A DNA stretch of 33,028 nucleotides from Lentisphaeria bacterium (lineage in GTDB: Bacteria > Verrucomicrobiota > Lentisphaeria > Victivallales > Victivallaceae), in contig JAFVZS010000046.1 of assembly GCA_017508015.1 (NCBI GenBank), positions 1-33,028 on the forward strand, given 5' to 3'. Below, piece by piece: positions 9,004 to 17,176 of this stretch. How positions within the stretch are numbered: position 1 is the first letter of the stretch; each line of letters opens with the position of its first letter. The position numbers and the translations under genes were made by a program. The notes beneath the pieces were generated by a model. The model searched no databases and was not told where the DNA came from. It saw only the letters and a list, made by a program, of their open reading frames with translations.

Positions 9004-9960
9004 ATGCCGGAAAAAACGCCGAAAGTCACCTTGCGTTCACTTGCCGCCGAAGCGGGAGTTTCTCCGGCTACGGTCATGCGGGCGTTGAATAATCACCCCA
9101 ATGTCACGCAGGGCATCCGGCGCAAAGTTATCGCTCTGGCGATGAAGCGCAACTACCAACTGCCGGAGCATTATGCCAAACTTATCGCCGTCATCGTGCC
9201 GGATGGTTCCAGCTTTGACGGCTATACCGGGCAGTTGCTCAATGCGCTGTCGCAGGAGTTTATTTCCCGGAAACTGCAATTTGAGATCATTGTCGGCAGG
9301 AATATCGAAACGGTGCATGAGCATGCCTATTCCGGGGTGATTTCGACCATTTGGGAAACCGGTCTGGAAAAGCAGTGGCCGGAAGAACACACACTGCCGC
9401 TGGTCGTGCTCAATGCCGCGCCCAACATTCTCGGCGGCATCTATCAGGTCACCAGCGACGAAAAACAGGGGATCACCATGGGGCTGGAATATCTTTTGAA
9501 GCATGGCCGCCGCCGGATCGCCTTTGTTTCCACGCCGCTGCATGACAATCCCAATGCGTTGGAAAGGGTGAAAGCATTCAATGAGTTCTGCCGGGAAAAT
9601 CACCTTTTTCCGGGGTGTTTTCATGAGGAACACGCGATCGACAACCCGCTGGAAAGAATCGCCCGCACGGTCATTGAAAAAAAAGCCGATGCGATTTTTG
9701 CTTCCAGTGAGACATACGGCTTTGAAATACTCCACTATCTGCGGCGCAACGATATACGCATACCGCAGGATATCGCCATGCTCACTTTGGAACTGCCCCG
9801 CTTTTCCCCATTCACCAGTCCGCCGCTGACCACCATCGGGCAGAACTTCAAAGAGTTGGCATTTCATGCGGTGGAAACGTTGCTCTGCCGGATAAAAAAT
9901 GAACCGTGCAAGCAGAAAATCAGCGTGCCGTATCTTTTTTTTGAGAGAGAAAGTATTTGA
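9004..9960 (+). CDS. LacI/GalR-family transcriptional regulator
   Basis: A 318-residue regulator. The N-terminal helix-turn-helix is VTLRSLAAEAGVSPATVMRALN (residues 8-29), cut here by one base pair of the family pattern only at the hinge, which is short and lacks the usual Tyr-Pro-Asn-x-x-Ala-Arg. A type I periplasmic-binding-protein-like effector domain follows (about 60-315: LIAVIVPDG, GLEYLLKHGRRRIAFVSTP, ADAIFASSE, TIGQNFKELAFHAVETLL). ATG 9004 is preferred over the upstream TTG at 8974 because GGGGGAAAGGA lies just upstream and the helix-turn-helix then sits at the normal distance. It stands between two pseudopilin/glycosidase modules and has its own promoter, so it is the likely sugar-responsive regulator of one or both. 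The effector is unknown. Confidence 0.88.
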   Translation: MPEKTPKVTLRSLAAEAGVSPATVMRALNNHPNVTQGIRRKVIALAMKRNYQLPEHYAKLIAVIVPDGSSFDGYTGQLLNALSQEFISRKLQFEIIVGRNIETVHEHAYSGVISTIWETGLEKQWPEEHTLPLVVLNAAPNILGGIYQVTSDEKQGITMGLEYLLKHGRRRIAFVSTPLHDNPNALERVKAFNEFCRENHLFPGCFHEEHAIDNPLERIARTVIEKKADAIFASSETYGFEILHYLRRNDIRIPQDIAMLTLELPRFSPFTSPPLTTIGQNFKELAFHAVETLLCRIKNEPCKQKISVPYLFFERESI

Positions 9961-10000
9961 TTTTGTTTCAAATGTTTCAAGAAAATTCCGCATTATCCAT

Positions 10001-10029
10001 TAGACAAAGCGGGGTTTACGGACTATATT
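10001..10029 (+). promoter_or_regulatory. Promoter candidate for the pseudopilin 2 module
   Basis: TAGACA (10001-10006), a 17-base spacer and TATATT (10024-10029). It lies 69 bases upstream of the pseudopilin 2 ATG and downstream of the regulator stop at 9960, so module 2 can be transcribed independently of the LacI-type gene. Confidence 0.6.
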
Positions 10030-10097
10030 TATTATTGTAGCATTCCCGAAGCATAATTTACGTGCGGTTTTCAATTGTTAAAAAAGGAGAAAAGAAA

Positions 10098-10826
10098 ATG
10101 AAACGACTCCACCATGGTGGAGTAAAGCACACGTGCTTTACTTTGATTGAACTTCTCGTTGTCATCGCCATTATCGCCATTTTAGCGGCGATCCTGCTTC
10201 CGGCTCTCAACTCCGCCCGTGAGCGCGGCCGCACTGCCTCATGCCTCAACAACCTCAAACAATTCAGCCTTGCCAATATCGCCTACGCCGATGATTACGA
10301 TGATTACTTTGCTCCGTTACAGATGAATGGTTGTGCCGCCTGGATCAATTTGATCGGTCCGGATTTAAAGTACATCAACGACAGACAGGTCGCCATATGT
10401 CCTACCGAAGAAAACACTTTGCTTTATCAAACCTGGGGTAATTTGGAATGGTTGAAAACCAATTACCGTTATAACTTTGTGCTGGGCAATCAATACGATG
10501 TAAATAATGGTTACAGAGTTCCCAAACGTTCCGAATTTTCCACCTTGAGCCGCTTCGTTTTTCTGGTTGACGGCAATATCAGTAAAGCCAGCAACAATAT
10601 GCGTTTCTGGTCAGTTGCAAGTGTTGAAGAATATAAACAGGATTACAACGACTTTATCCACAAAGATGCAAGTTATGCTTTCCGGGCCGATGATTTTTCC
10701 GCAACCGGAGATCTCGCCGCCCGTCACAACGACAAGCTCGGCTGTGCCTTTGCCGACGGTCACGCCGCCATGTCCGGCAAAGAAGCCAATGCATCTCTGG
10801 GAAACCCGGCAGCTCCGTCTGTCTGA
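10098..10826 (+). CDS. Prepilin-like H-X9-DG protein (pseudopilin 2)
   Basis: A 242-residue pseudopilin. The ATG at 10098 follows AAGGAG (10084-10089) and gives a 13-residue leader, [13 protein letters not shown], before the processing motif [14 protein letters not shown] at Phe14. The residue before the cut is Cys instead of the usual Gly. The hydrophobic helix is followed by [10 protein letters not shown] and [24 protein letters not shown]. The C-terminus carries [12 protein letters not shown], an exact H-X9-DG motif. The middle ([23 protein letters not shown]) resembles the pseudopilin head domain of this family. It leads a cluster with two secreted proteins, mirroring module 1. The family is thought to form a secretion or cell-surface assembly rather than a true pilus; that is inference from its association with exported enzymes. 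Confidence 0.9.
   Translation: MKRLHHGGVKHTCFTLIELLVVIAIIAILAAILLPALNSARERGRTASCLNNLKQFSLANIAYADDYDDYFAPLQMNGCAAWINLIGPDLKYINDRQVAICPTEENTLLYQTWGNLEWLKTNYRYNFVLGNQYDVNNGYRVPKRSEFSTLSRFVFLVDGNISKASNNMRFWSVASVEEYKQDYNDFIHKDASYAFRADDFSATGDLAARHNDKLGCAFADGHAAMSGKEANASLGNPAAPSV
10106..10142 (+). repeat. Two adjoining palindromes in the pseudopilin 2 leader
   Basis: A perfect 18 bp palindrome, ACTCCACCATGGTGGAGT (10106-10123), is followed by a second inverted repeat with 10 bp arms (10121-10130 and 10133-10142, loop AC). The two share three bases. Together they fill almost the whole leader between codon 3 and the processing site. Sequence content differs from the inverted repeat of pseudopilin 1, but the position in the gene is the same. 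Confidence 0.85.
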
Positions 10827-10891
10827 CCGTGGATGTGATCTGAAAATTTTTCCTTTGATTTTGTTGAAAAAACACCAACCTTGGGGGTATT

Positions 10892-11725
10892 ATGTTTAAA
10901 TTTCAGAAGTTTATGTTGGCCGGTATCGCCACGGCAGTCACGTTGAGTGCGGCGGCATCCGGGTTATGTACCATCGCCGATCGCGGTAACCACGTCGCGC
11001 TCTATCACAATGATGATCTGCTGATCACCACCGGAGCGGCAGGAAACTATGCGGTAAGCTCATTTCAGGTGAAACACAAATCTTATTTGTATGGACTTAC
11101 ATTCTCCTGTTATGAAAAAGGGGTCAAAATTCCCTGCACCGAGGCGAAAACTCCCGCCGGTAAATGCACCCAGTTGAAAGCCGAAGCCAAAGACGGCAAA
11201 ATCTGCTGGCAGGTCAAATACCAGTGGCGCAATATGGATGTCATCCGTACCGTTGAAACCGGCGATTACCCCGGCTTCAAGGTCACTTACGATTTTGAAG
11301 TGACCAATGACTTCGAGTTTGACAAGATCTATTTGAGTTTCAATCTGCCGCAGAACAACGTCTACAACCGCTCCGGTTACATCAAAAACGGCGTTTTCCA
11401 GTTCCGCCCCGTCCGCAAAGCGGAATGGTTCGGCATTTTGCGCAACCGTTATTTCCCCTACATCACCTTTTCCGGTGACACAGTCAATGAGGGACTGATG
11501 GTCGCCGCCGGAGATATGACCAGCTGGAACCGCCTGCCCGCCACTTTGCTCTACGCCACCACCGCCAAATGCTACTATGTCGTGCAATTCATGTATCAGT
11601 TTGACAAGGTGCTGAAAAAGGGTGATAAACACTCTGTTTCAGTTTACGTCATGCCGGTCAGTGCCAAAAACACCGCCGCTGATGCCGCCGCGGCTTTTCT
11701 GCAGATCAAAGATTCCATCAAGTAA
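10892..11725 (+). CDS. Secreted beta-rich protein of unknown function
   Basis: A 277-residue protein with a clear signal peptide (KFMLAGIATAVTLSAAASG, cleavage near residue 21-25). The start ATG at 10892 follows GGGGG at 10883-10887. The mature part is dominated by alternating beta-strand patterns (FKVTYDFEVTNDFEFDKIYLSFNLP, split here by no recognisable motif; YITFSGDTVNEGLMVAAGDMTS; YYVVQFMYQFDKVLKKGD). This pattern suggests a supersandwich fold like those of accessory domains in polysaccharide-acting enzymes. No catalytic motif is recognised. It is 65 bp downstream of pseudopilin 2 and 12 bp upstream of a large secreted putative glycosidase, so the three are probably co-transcribed and may work together outside the cytoplasm. 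Confidence 0.7.
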   Translation: MFKFQKFMLAGIATAVTLSAAASGLCTIADRGNHVALYHNDDLLITTGAAGNYAVSSFQVKHKSYLYGLTFSCYEKGVKIPCTEAKTPAGKCTQLKAEAKDGKICWQVKYQWRNMDVIRTVETGDYPGFKVTYDFEVTNDFEFDKIYLSFNLPQNNVYNRSGYIKNGVFQFRPVRKAEWFGILRNRYFPYITFSGDTVNEGLMVAAGDMTSWNRLPATLLYATTAKCYYVVQFMYQFDKVLKKGDKHSVSVYVMPVSAKNTAADAAAAFLQIKDSIK

Positions 11726-11737
11726 GGATTTTGAAAA

Positions 11738-14500
11738 ATGAAAAAATCACTTTTCACTCTATTCGCCGCTATCTATTGTGTTGCATTGGCGGCTGCCAAC
11801 ATCCACGATGTCCACCTCTTTCCGGTGGATTTCCAGCGCGGACTTTTTTCCGTGACGGAAAATTATCCCTATAAGGTCGTGGTCAAATTCACCGCCGACG
11901 TGTGGCCGCTGCACAAAGATCCCCCGCAATTCGTCATTGAGCTGCCCGCTCAAGTCAAACTGCTTCAGGCGGTCACCAGAGTCAGAGTGCCGGTGGAATC
12001 CATCGACTTTACGGCAGAAAACTTCACCCGTGACGGCAAAGAATATACCCGTTACACCATGACTCTGCCCACCAGAAAACTCAATTACCACCCGACTGCC
12101 ATGGCTTACTGGAGAAACGGTTTTTCCATCTATCTGGATGCCGCCAAAGGTTCTGCCGGTCTTTCCGGGGATGTGAATTATTATTTCATCCACAAGGGCG
12201 AAAAACTCCTTGAGCGTTCATTCCGTCTGACCGTGATGCCGGAAATCCCGATGGATCGCCCCGCATTTCAGCGTTTCCGCATGACCGTCAAAGAGTTTCC
12301 CAGCGCCAGACATCCTGATACCACCATCCTCGCCCGTCAGTTGGCCATGTGGACAAGTTTCGCCCCCAAACTTTATATGAGCTGGTCATGGGAACACTAC
12401 AATTATCCGGCAACCAGTCTCACTCTGCTCAATCAGAATGCCGAATTTTTCTTCTGGACCTTTGCCTGCGGTCACTCAACCATGATCCTCAGCAACTCCG
12501 GCACCGATGATCTGGGCTTCTGCGTCAACAACAAAGTCACCCGCCCCGGAGTGCCGCCTTTCTACCGGGCAGACGGCACCATCGACCCGCAGGGTATCTG
12601 CCCGCAGTATCTCGTCAAAGACCCCGAAGGTCTCTTTTACGGCGAATATCTGCGCCGCGCCATCGCCAAGGCCCGTGCGGCTTCTCCGGGGATGAAAACC
12701 TTTATCATCGATTATGAACCGCTCGCTGGCGGCGGAACCTGTGACAACTGCATGCAGGAGTTTGCCCGCTTTGCCAAACTTTCCAAAGTTCCCACCCGGG
12801 AAGAAGTTCAGCCCGGCCGTCCGCTCAACCGCGCATGGCAGCTCTACAAGATCAATCAGAATAAGATCATCATGACCAAAATCGCCCAGGCGGTCAAACG
12901 GCATTATCCGGATATGGAAGTATCTTTCTGCTCCACCGAATTGCGCCCCTCTGCCGAAGCGGTCAACACCTGGGATGCCGTCGATGTCAGTGCCGTGGAA
13001 AGATTCACCGACTTCTACAGCTTCATGATTTACAGCACCGGTATGGATTATTACCGCTATCTTTCCTATGCCGCCGAACACCTGACCACCGCCGGTTCAT
13101 TCCCGTGGATCGACCCTTCCGAGCAGGATGAGCGTTTCTTCCTGCGCTACTCTCCGGAAAAAGTCCAGCAGAATATCATCGCCACCATCGCTCTGGGAGC
13201 CAGAGGCTTGATGTTCTACCCCACGGACAACCTCGACGGCCGTTATATGACTGCCATCGCCCGTACCGCCGGTATCCTCGCTTCTGTGGAAGACATCTAC
13301 TGCGGCAACAATCTCAATAAACAGGTCAGATTCAAGGTTCTGAATACCAACCGCCTCAATCTCTTTGACGATAAAGGCAATCTCACGGTCGCCGAATATC
13401 CCAATCTTAATGATCAGGTCAAAGTGCATCTGCACGAGAAAAACGGCACTTATGTATTGTCGATCCTCAACTATGCCTCTGAAAAGGCCGTTGTCGAAGT
13501 GGCCATTCCCGGTTACAACGGCAATGCCGCAGTTGCCAGTGACCTTTTCAACCGGCGGAACTATACCGGATTGAATGCAGCATTGCTCCGCAACGGTTTC
13601 GTCATTGAGATCGCCGCCGGCGGCAGTGCCGTCATCAAAATCGGCGGCACTCCGGAAAATTTCCCGGCAGTCACTCAGGAATCGTTGCGCAATGCCCTTG
13701 CTCAACTGCTTCAGAGCAATGCTCAAAATGCTTCCATCTACCGCACCACCCAGCACGGCAACGCCGTCGCCCAGTGGCGTATATTCAACCGCAAAGTGAT
13801 GTTCTGTCTGATCCACGGCGAAAACTATGTCACCATCGATCCCGGTGTCAATGGCAGTGTCGCCGAATGGATGATCGGCCGGGGAATCACGGTCGGCCGT
13901 CCGGCAGGCAGATTGAGCGAAGTGATCTTCTACGATCCATCCCAGCCTGAAGTCAGAGAATACTCTATCGTCAGTGTCGATCTGGCCGGTGAATTGCCTG
14001 CCGTCGTCCTGCGCAGTGAATTGAAAAATGATACCGACGCCGGTGGTTCAGGCAATTTGCTGGCCGGTCTGATCATGGAAAAACGGGTTGCTTTGACCAT
14101 CGACGGCGAATTGATCATTACCGACAGTTTCATCAATCCCACCGATCACGATCTGACGGTCGCATTCCGCATCAAACACACTCCTTACAGCGTGTGGAAG
14201 GCCGGAAATCCCCCGGTCGTAGCCGCCAAAAATCAGACCTTCCTGCCGGGTGTTTACCTCAAAGCCGGTGTCGCGCTTGACTGGTATGCCGCCAAAGGTG
14301 CCAGAGAGCTTACCGCCGATCCGGTTATTACCATCGACACCGGACGCAGTGTCTATTCTCTTGACTATACCGGCGCATGCGGATTGTATTTCTGGAAAAA
14401 TCAGGTGCTGCACACCGCCGAAGCTCTCTATGCTCCGGTAACGGTCAAGGCCGGTGAAACTTACAGTGTTACCAGCAAATTCAATCACCGCTTCAAATAA
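11738..14500 (+). CDS. Secreted 920-residue putative glycoside hydrolase of unassigned family
   Basis: A large exported protein with signal peptide MKKSLFTLFAAIYCVALAAA (cleavage near residue 20). An N-terminal beta domain (about 21-170) is followed by a TIM-barrel-like region (about 180-510). FIIDYEPLAGGG (322-333) looks like the end of a core strand bearing an acidic active-site pair, followed by CDNCMQEFARF with Cys335 and Cys338; this Cys-x-x-Cys-x-x-x-Phe signature recurs in several poorly characterised bacterial glycosidase families. Later strands are EVSFCSTELRP (394-404), FYSFMIYST (426-434) and GARGLMFYPTDN (487-498). The C-terminal 400 residues are beta-rich (KVHLHEKNGTYVLSILNYAS, ALTIDGELIITDSFINPTDHD), resembling the supersandwich and galactose-mutarotase-like domains of glycosidases. 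The CAZy family cannot be named from sequence alone. A strong terminator follows, ending module 2. Confidence 0.65.
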   Translation: MKKSLFTLFAAIYCVALAAANIHDVHLFPVDFQRGLFSVTENYPYKVVVKFTADVWPLHKDPPQFVIELPAQVKLLQAVTRVRVPVESIDFTAENFTRDGKEYTRYTMTLPTRKLNYHPTAMAYWRNGFSIYLDAAKGSAGLSGDVNYYFIHKGEKLLERSFRLTVMPEIPMDRPAFQRFRMTVKEFPSARHPDTTILARQLAMWTSFAPKLYMSWSWEHYNYPATSLTLLNQNAEFFFWTFACGHSTMILSNSGTDDLGFCVNNKVTRPGVPPFYRADGTIDPQGICPQYLVKDPEGLFYGEYLRRAIAKARAASPGMKTFIIDYEPLAGGGTCDNCMQEFARFAKLSKVPTREEVQPGRPLNRAWQLYKINQNKIIMTKIAQAVKRHYPDMEVSFCSTELRPSAEAVNTWDAVDVSAVERFTDFYSFMIYSTGMDYYRYLSYAAEHLTTAGSFPWIDPSEQDERFFLRYSPEKVQQNIIATIALGARGLMFYPTDNLDGRYMTAIARTAGILASVEDIYCGNNLNKQVRFKVLNTNRLNLFDDKGNLTVAEYPNLNDQVKVHLHEKNGTYVLSILNYASEKAVVEVAIPGYNGNAAVASDLFNRRNYTGLNAALLRNGFVIEIAAGGSAVIKIGGTPENFPAVTQESLRNALAQLLQSNAQNASIYRTTQHGNAVAQWRIFNRKVMFCLIHGENYVTIDPGVNGSVAEWMIGRGITVGRPAGRLSEVIFYDPSQPEVREYSIVSVDLAGELPAVVLRSELKNDTDAGGSGNLLAGLIMEKRVALTIDGELIITDSFINPTDHDLTVAFRIKHTPYSVWKAGNPPVVAAKNQTFLPGVYLKAGVALDWYAAKGARELTADPVITIDTGRSVYSLDYTGACGLYFWKNQVLHTAEALYAPVTVKAGETYSVTSKFNHRFK

Positions 14501-14523
14501 TCTTCACCGACAGTTGATTATTG

Positions 14524-14557
14524 CGGACGGGAATTGCTTTTCCCGTCCGTTTTTTTA
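14524..14557 (+). terminator. Rho-independent terminator of module 2
   Basis: CGGACGGGAA pairs with TTCCCGTCCG around a 6-base loop, followed at once by seven T. It starts 24 bases after the stop codon of the 920-residue gene and ends just before the next promoter, giving a clean transcription boundary. Confidence 0.92.
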
Positions 14558-14568
14558 TTCATCCTCTC

Positions 14569-14597
14569 TTGCAAAAAAGGGCTTTTTGCACTATATT
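14569..14597 (+). promoter_or_regulatory. Promoter of the queH-argB-aroC operon
   Basis: TTGCAA (14569-14574), 17 bases, TATATT (14592-14597). It lies between the terminator and queH. A transcription start near 14604 rules out any coding start upstream of that point and supports the GTG at 14639. Confidence 0.75.
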
Positions 14598-14638
14598 ACA
14601 TGACGGACATTTATGCAAAATGGCAAGGAGGTGCGACT

Positions 14639-15193
14639 GTGGATGATATGCGGGAACTTTTTCTGCACATTTGCTGTGCCCCGTGCGGCGGCGGATGCAT
14701 CCGGCATCCCGATTTGTCGCCCGGCCGGAATATCACTCTCGTTTACTCCAACAGCAATCTTGATTCTGAAACGGAGTTTGAAAAACGTCTGCATGAGGTC
14801 AAACGCCTCGCCGCTTTTTATGAACTGCAATTGATCGTCGATCCCTATGACCATGAAGCGTGGCTTCAGGCTGTTCGCGGACTGGAAAATGAACCTGAAG
14901 GCGGCAAAAGGTGCCAAAAGTGCTTTGAATTCAATCTCAAACGCACCAGTAAATTCGCCGGGGAAAAATCTTTCGCCACCACCTTGACCGTCAGCCCCCG
15001 CAAAGCCAGTGCCGCAATTTTTGAAATCGGAATGAAATATCCGAATTTTGAAAAAGTTGACTTCAAAAAGAAAAACGGTTATCTTACCGGCAGAAATTTC
15101 GCTCTTGAACAGGGCTTCTACCGGCAGAACTATTGCGGTTGTGAATTTTCCCGCCGGGAACCGGCGGTAAACCAAAAGGAATTTCAGTTATGA
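14639..15193 (+). CDS. queH: Epoxyqueuosine reductase QueH
   Basis: Catalyses the last step of queuosine synthesis, reducing epoxyqueuosine to queuosine at position 34 of GUN-anticodon tRNAs; QueH is the non-orthologous replacement for cobalamin-dependent QueG. The 184-residue frame has the family's cysteine motifs: HICCAPCG (Cys12, 13, 16), GGKRCQKCFEFNL (Cys92, 95) and YRQNYCGC (Cys166, 168), which hold an iron-sulfur cluster and further metal. It also has DPYDHEAW and FATTLTVSPRK. GTG 14639 is preferred because AAGGAGG (14625-14631) is 7 bases upstream; ATG 14648 is 16 bases away, and the longer frame from 14534 begins before the promoter. The stop overlaps the argB start (ATGA). Confidence 0.93.
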   Translation: MDDMRELFLHICCAPCGGGCIRHPDLSPGRNITLVYSNSNLDSETEFEKRLHEVKRLAAFYELQLIVDPYDHEAWLQAVRGLENEPEGGKRCQKCFEFNLKRTSKFAGEKSFATTLTVSPRKASAAIFEIGMKYPNFEKVDFKKKNGYLTGRNFALEQGFYRQNYCGCEFSRREPAVNQKEFQL

Positions 15194-16086
15194 GTCAGAT
15201 GGAAAATCTTATCGAAAAAGCCAATGTTCTGGTAGAGGCCCTGCCGTACATCCAGAGATTCCGCCGGTCACTGGTGGTCGTCAAATTCGGCGGCAGTGTC
15301 ATGGAAGAACCAAAACTGGTCGCCGGTGCCATGCGCGATATCGTCATGCTTGAAGCTATCGGGATCACTCCGGTCGTCGTTCATGGCGGCGGCAAGGCGA
15401 TTTCTGCGGCATTGCAGGAAAAGGGCATCCCGGTCAAATTTGTCAACGGTCTGCGCTACACCTGCAGTGAAACGATCAAGGTGGTTGACGATGTGCTTCA
15501 CAATCAGGTCAATGCCCAATTGGTCGAACTCGGTTCACAGGCCGGCGGCAAAATGGTCGGTATTTCCGGCAAAGAGGTGCTCCGGGCCGAAAAAACCATG
15601 AGCAAAGATCCGGTCACCGGCCTTGAAGAGGATATCGGTTTCGTCGGTCAGGTCGTCGGGGTCAATACTTCCGCGATCCTTGAGGCTCTTGCCGAAGGCA
15701 AGATCCCCGTGGTAACTCCGCTGGGCAGCGGCATCGACGGCAATGTGTACAATATCAATGCCGATACCGCCGCCAGCCGGATCGCCGAAGCTCTGCACGC
15801 CCGCAAACTGGTCTTCGTCAGCGATGTGCCGGGAGTGCTTTCCTGCCGGGATGATGAAAATTCGGTGATCCCCACCATCCGCACCACCGATATTCCGGAA
15901 CTTATCCGCAGCGGAGTGCTTTCCGGCGGCATGCTGCCCAAAGTACAGGGGTGTGCCAAGGCTCTGGAATCAGGAATCAACAAAGTGCACATGATCAATG
16001 GCCGCATTCCCCATGCGCTGCTGTTGGAAATCTTTACCGAAGATGGTGTCGGCACTCAGATCGTGCGTCCGGATTCAAGGATGTGA
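15190..16086 (+). CDS. argB: Acetylglutamate kinase ArgB
   Basis: Phosphorylates N-acetyl-L-glutamate, the second step of arginine synthesis, in the cytoplasm. The 298-residue protein shows the amino-acid-kinase fold: VVVKFGGSVM near residue 30 for phosphate binding, VVVHGGGK for the substrate loop, NINADTAA for nucleotide and substrate contacts, and the C-terminal GGMLPKVQGCAKALESG and DGVGTQI. The extended N-terminal helix (MENLIEKANVLVEALPYIQRF) is the segment that lets arginine-inhibited hexameric enzymes assemble, so feedback inhibition by arginine is likely. Its ATG overlaps the queH stop by 4 bases, and aroC follows after 3 bases. Confidence 0.96.
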   Translation: MSQMENLIEKANVLVEALPYIQRFRRSLVVVKFGGSVMEEPKLVAGAMRDIVMLEAIGITPVVVHGGGKAISAALQEKGIPVKFVNGLRYTCSETIKVVDDVLHNQVNAQLVELGSQAGGKMVGISGKEVLRAEKTMSKDPVTGLEEDIGFVGQVVGVNTSAILEALAEGKIPVVTPLGSGIDGNVYNINADTAASRIAEALHARKLVFVSDVPGVLSCRDDENSVIPTIRTTDIPELIRSGVLSGGMLPKVQGCAKALESGINKVHMINGRIPHALLLEIFTEDGVGTQIVRPDSRM

Positions 16087-16089
16087 AAA

Positions 16090-17157
16090 ATGAGCGGCAG
16101 TATTTTCGGCAATATTTTCAAGGTGTCCACATTCGGTGAATCCCACGGCGAAGCTCTCGGTGTAGTCATCGACGGTCTGCCTGCCGGGGTGAAAATCGAC
16201 CGGGAGTTCCTCGCTTTTGAGATGTCCCGCCGCCGTCCAGGTCAGTCGCAGCTGACCACCAGCCGCAATGAAAATGATGCCGTGGAAATATTATCCGGAG
16301 TGCTTGATGACATTTCCACCGGTACACCGCTGGCGATGATCATCCGCAATACCAGCCAGCGGAGCAAAGATTACAGCAATTTGGAAAATGTCTTCCGCCC
16401 AGGCCATGCCGATTTCGGATTTTTCAGCAAGTACGGCATCCGGGATGTGCGCGGGGGAGGGCGGGCCAGCGGCCGGGAAACCTGTGCCAGAGTCGCCGCC
16501 GGAGCGGTGGCCAAAATGATGCTGAAAAATTACGGCATCGATATTTGTGCTTACGCTCAGGAGATCGCCGGAATCAAAGCTCAAAGTTTTGATCGTCGGG
16601 AAATTGAAAAAAATCCGGCCCGTTGCCCCGATCCTCTGGCGGCAGAAGCGATGGCCGGAGCCATTGCCGCTATTCATGCCGGAAATGACAGTGTCGGCGG
16701 TATCGTGAAGTGTTTTGCCGATGGTGTTCCTGCCGGATGGGGAGAGCCGGTTTTTGATAAGCTGGATGCCCGTCTGGCTTATGCCATGCTCACTCTTGGC
16801 AGTGTCAAAGGTATTGAATTCGGTGACGGCTTTGCTGTGTCAGCGATGAAAGGCAGTGAAAACAATGATCCGATGCTGGCTGGCGGCAAATTCGCCACCA
16901 ACCATGCCGGAGGCATCCTCGGGGGGATTGCCACCGGAGAGAGAATTGAATTTGCCATCGCAGTGAAACCGACTCCGTCGATCGCTCAAAAACAGAATAC
17001 CGTGGATAAAAACGGTCAGCCGCAGGAGATCGTCATCACCGGCCGCCACGATCCGTGTATCGTGCCGCGGATAATTCCGGTGGTCGAAGCAATGACTGCG
17101 CTTGTGCTGGCAGATTTTGCACTGTTGAGCCGTTGCGCACAAATAAAAATTAAATAA
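16090..17157 (+). CDS. aroC: Chorismate synthase AroC
   Basis: Converts 5-enolpyruvylshikimate 3-phosphate to chorismate, the last step of the shikimate pathway, using reduced FMN as catalyst. The 355-residue length is normal. Signatures are TFGESHGEALGVVIDGLPAG at the N-terminus, RRRPGQSQLTTSRNE, FRPGHADFGFFSKYG, and RGGGRASGRETCARVAAGAVA, the third classical chorismate synthase pattern. It starts 3 bases after argB stops, so the three genes form one operon joining tRNA modification, arginine and aromatic synthesis; no functional link between them is evident. The stop codon lies within a short AT-rich tandem repeat (unit ATTAAATAAAA) that leads into a structured block. Confidence 0.97.
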   Translation: MSGSIFGNIFKVSTFGESHGEALGVVIDGLPAGVKIDREFLAFEMSRRRPGQSQLTTSRNENDAVEILSGVLDDISTGTPLAMIIRNTSQRSKDYSNLENVFRPGHADFGFFSKYGIRDVRGGGRASGRETCARVAAGAVAKMMLKNYGIDICAYAQEIAGIKAQSFDRREIEKNPARCPDPLAAEAMAGAIAAIHAGNDSVGGIVKCFADGVPAGWGEPVFDKLDARLAYAMLTLGSVKGIEFGDGFAVSAMKGSENNDPMLAGGKFATNHAGGILGGIATGERIEFAIAVKPTPSIAQKQNTVDKNGQPQEIVITGRHDPCIVPRIIPVVEAMTALVLADFALLSRCAQIKIK

Positions 17158-17176
17158 AAATTAAATAAAAAAATCT

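Noticed and set aside
9037..9993. 318-codon minus-strand frame
   Set aside because: Exact shadow of the LacI-family gene, which has a clear helix-turn-helix and ribosome site.
14534..14638. Upstream extension of queH
   Set aside because: It begins inside the terminator and before the promoter; the GTG at 14639 has a proper ribosome site.
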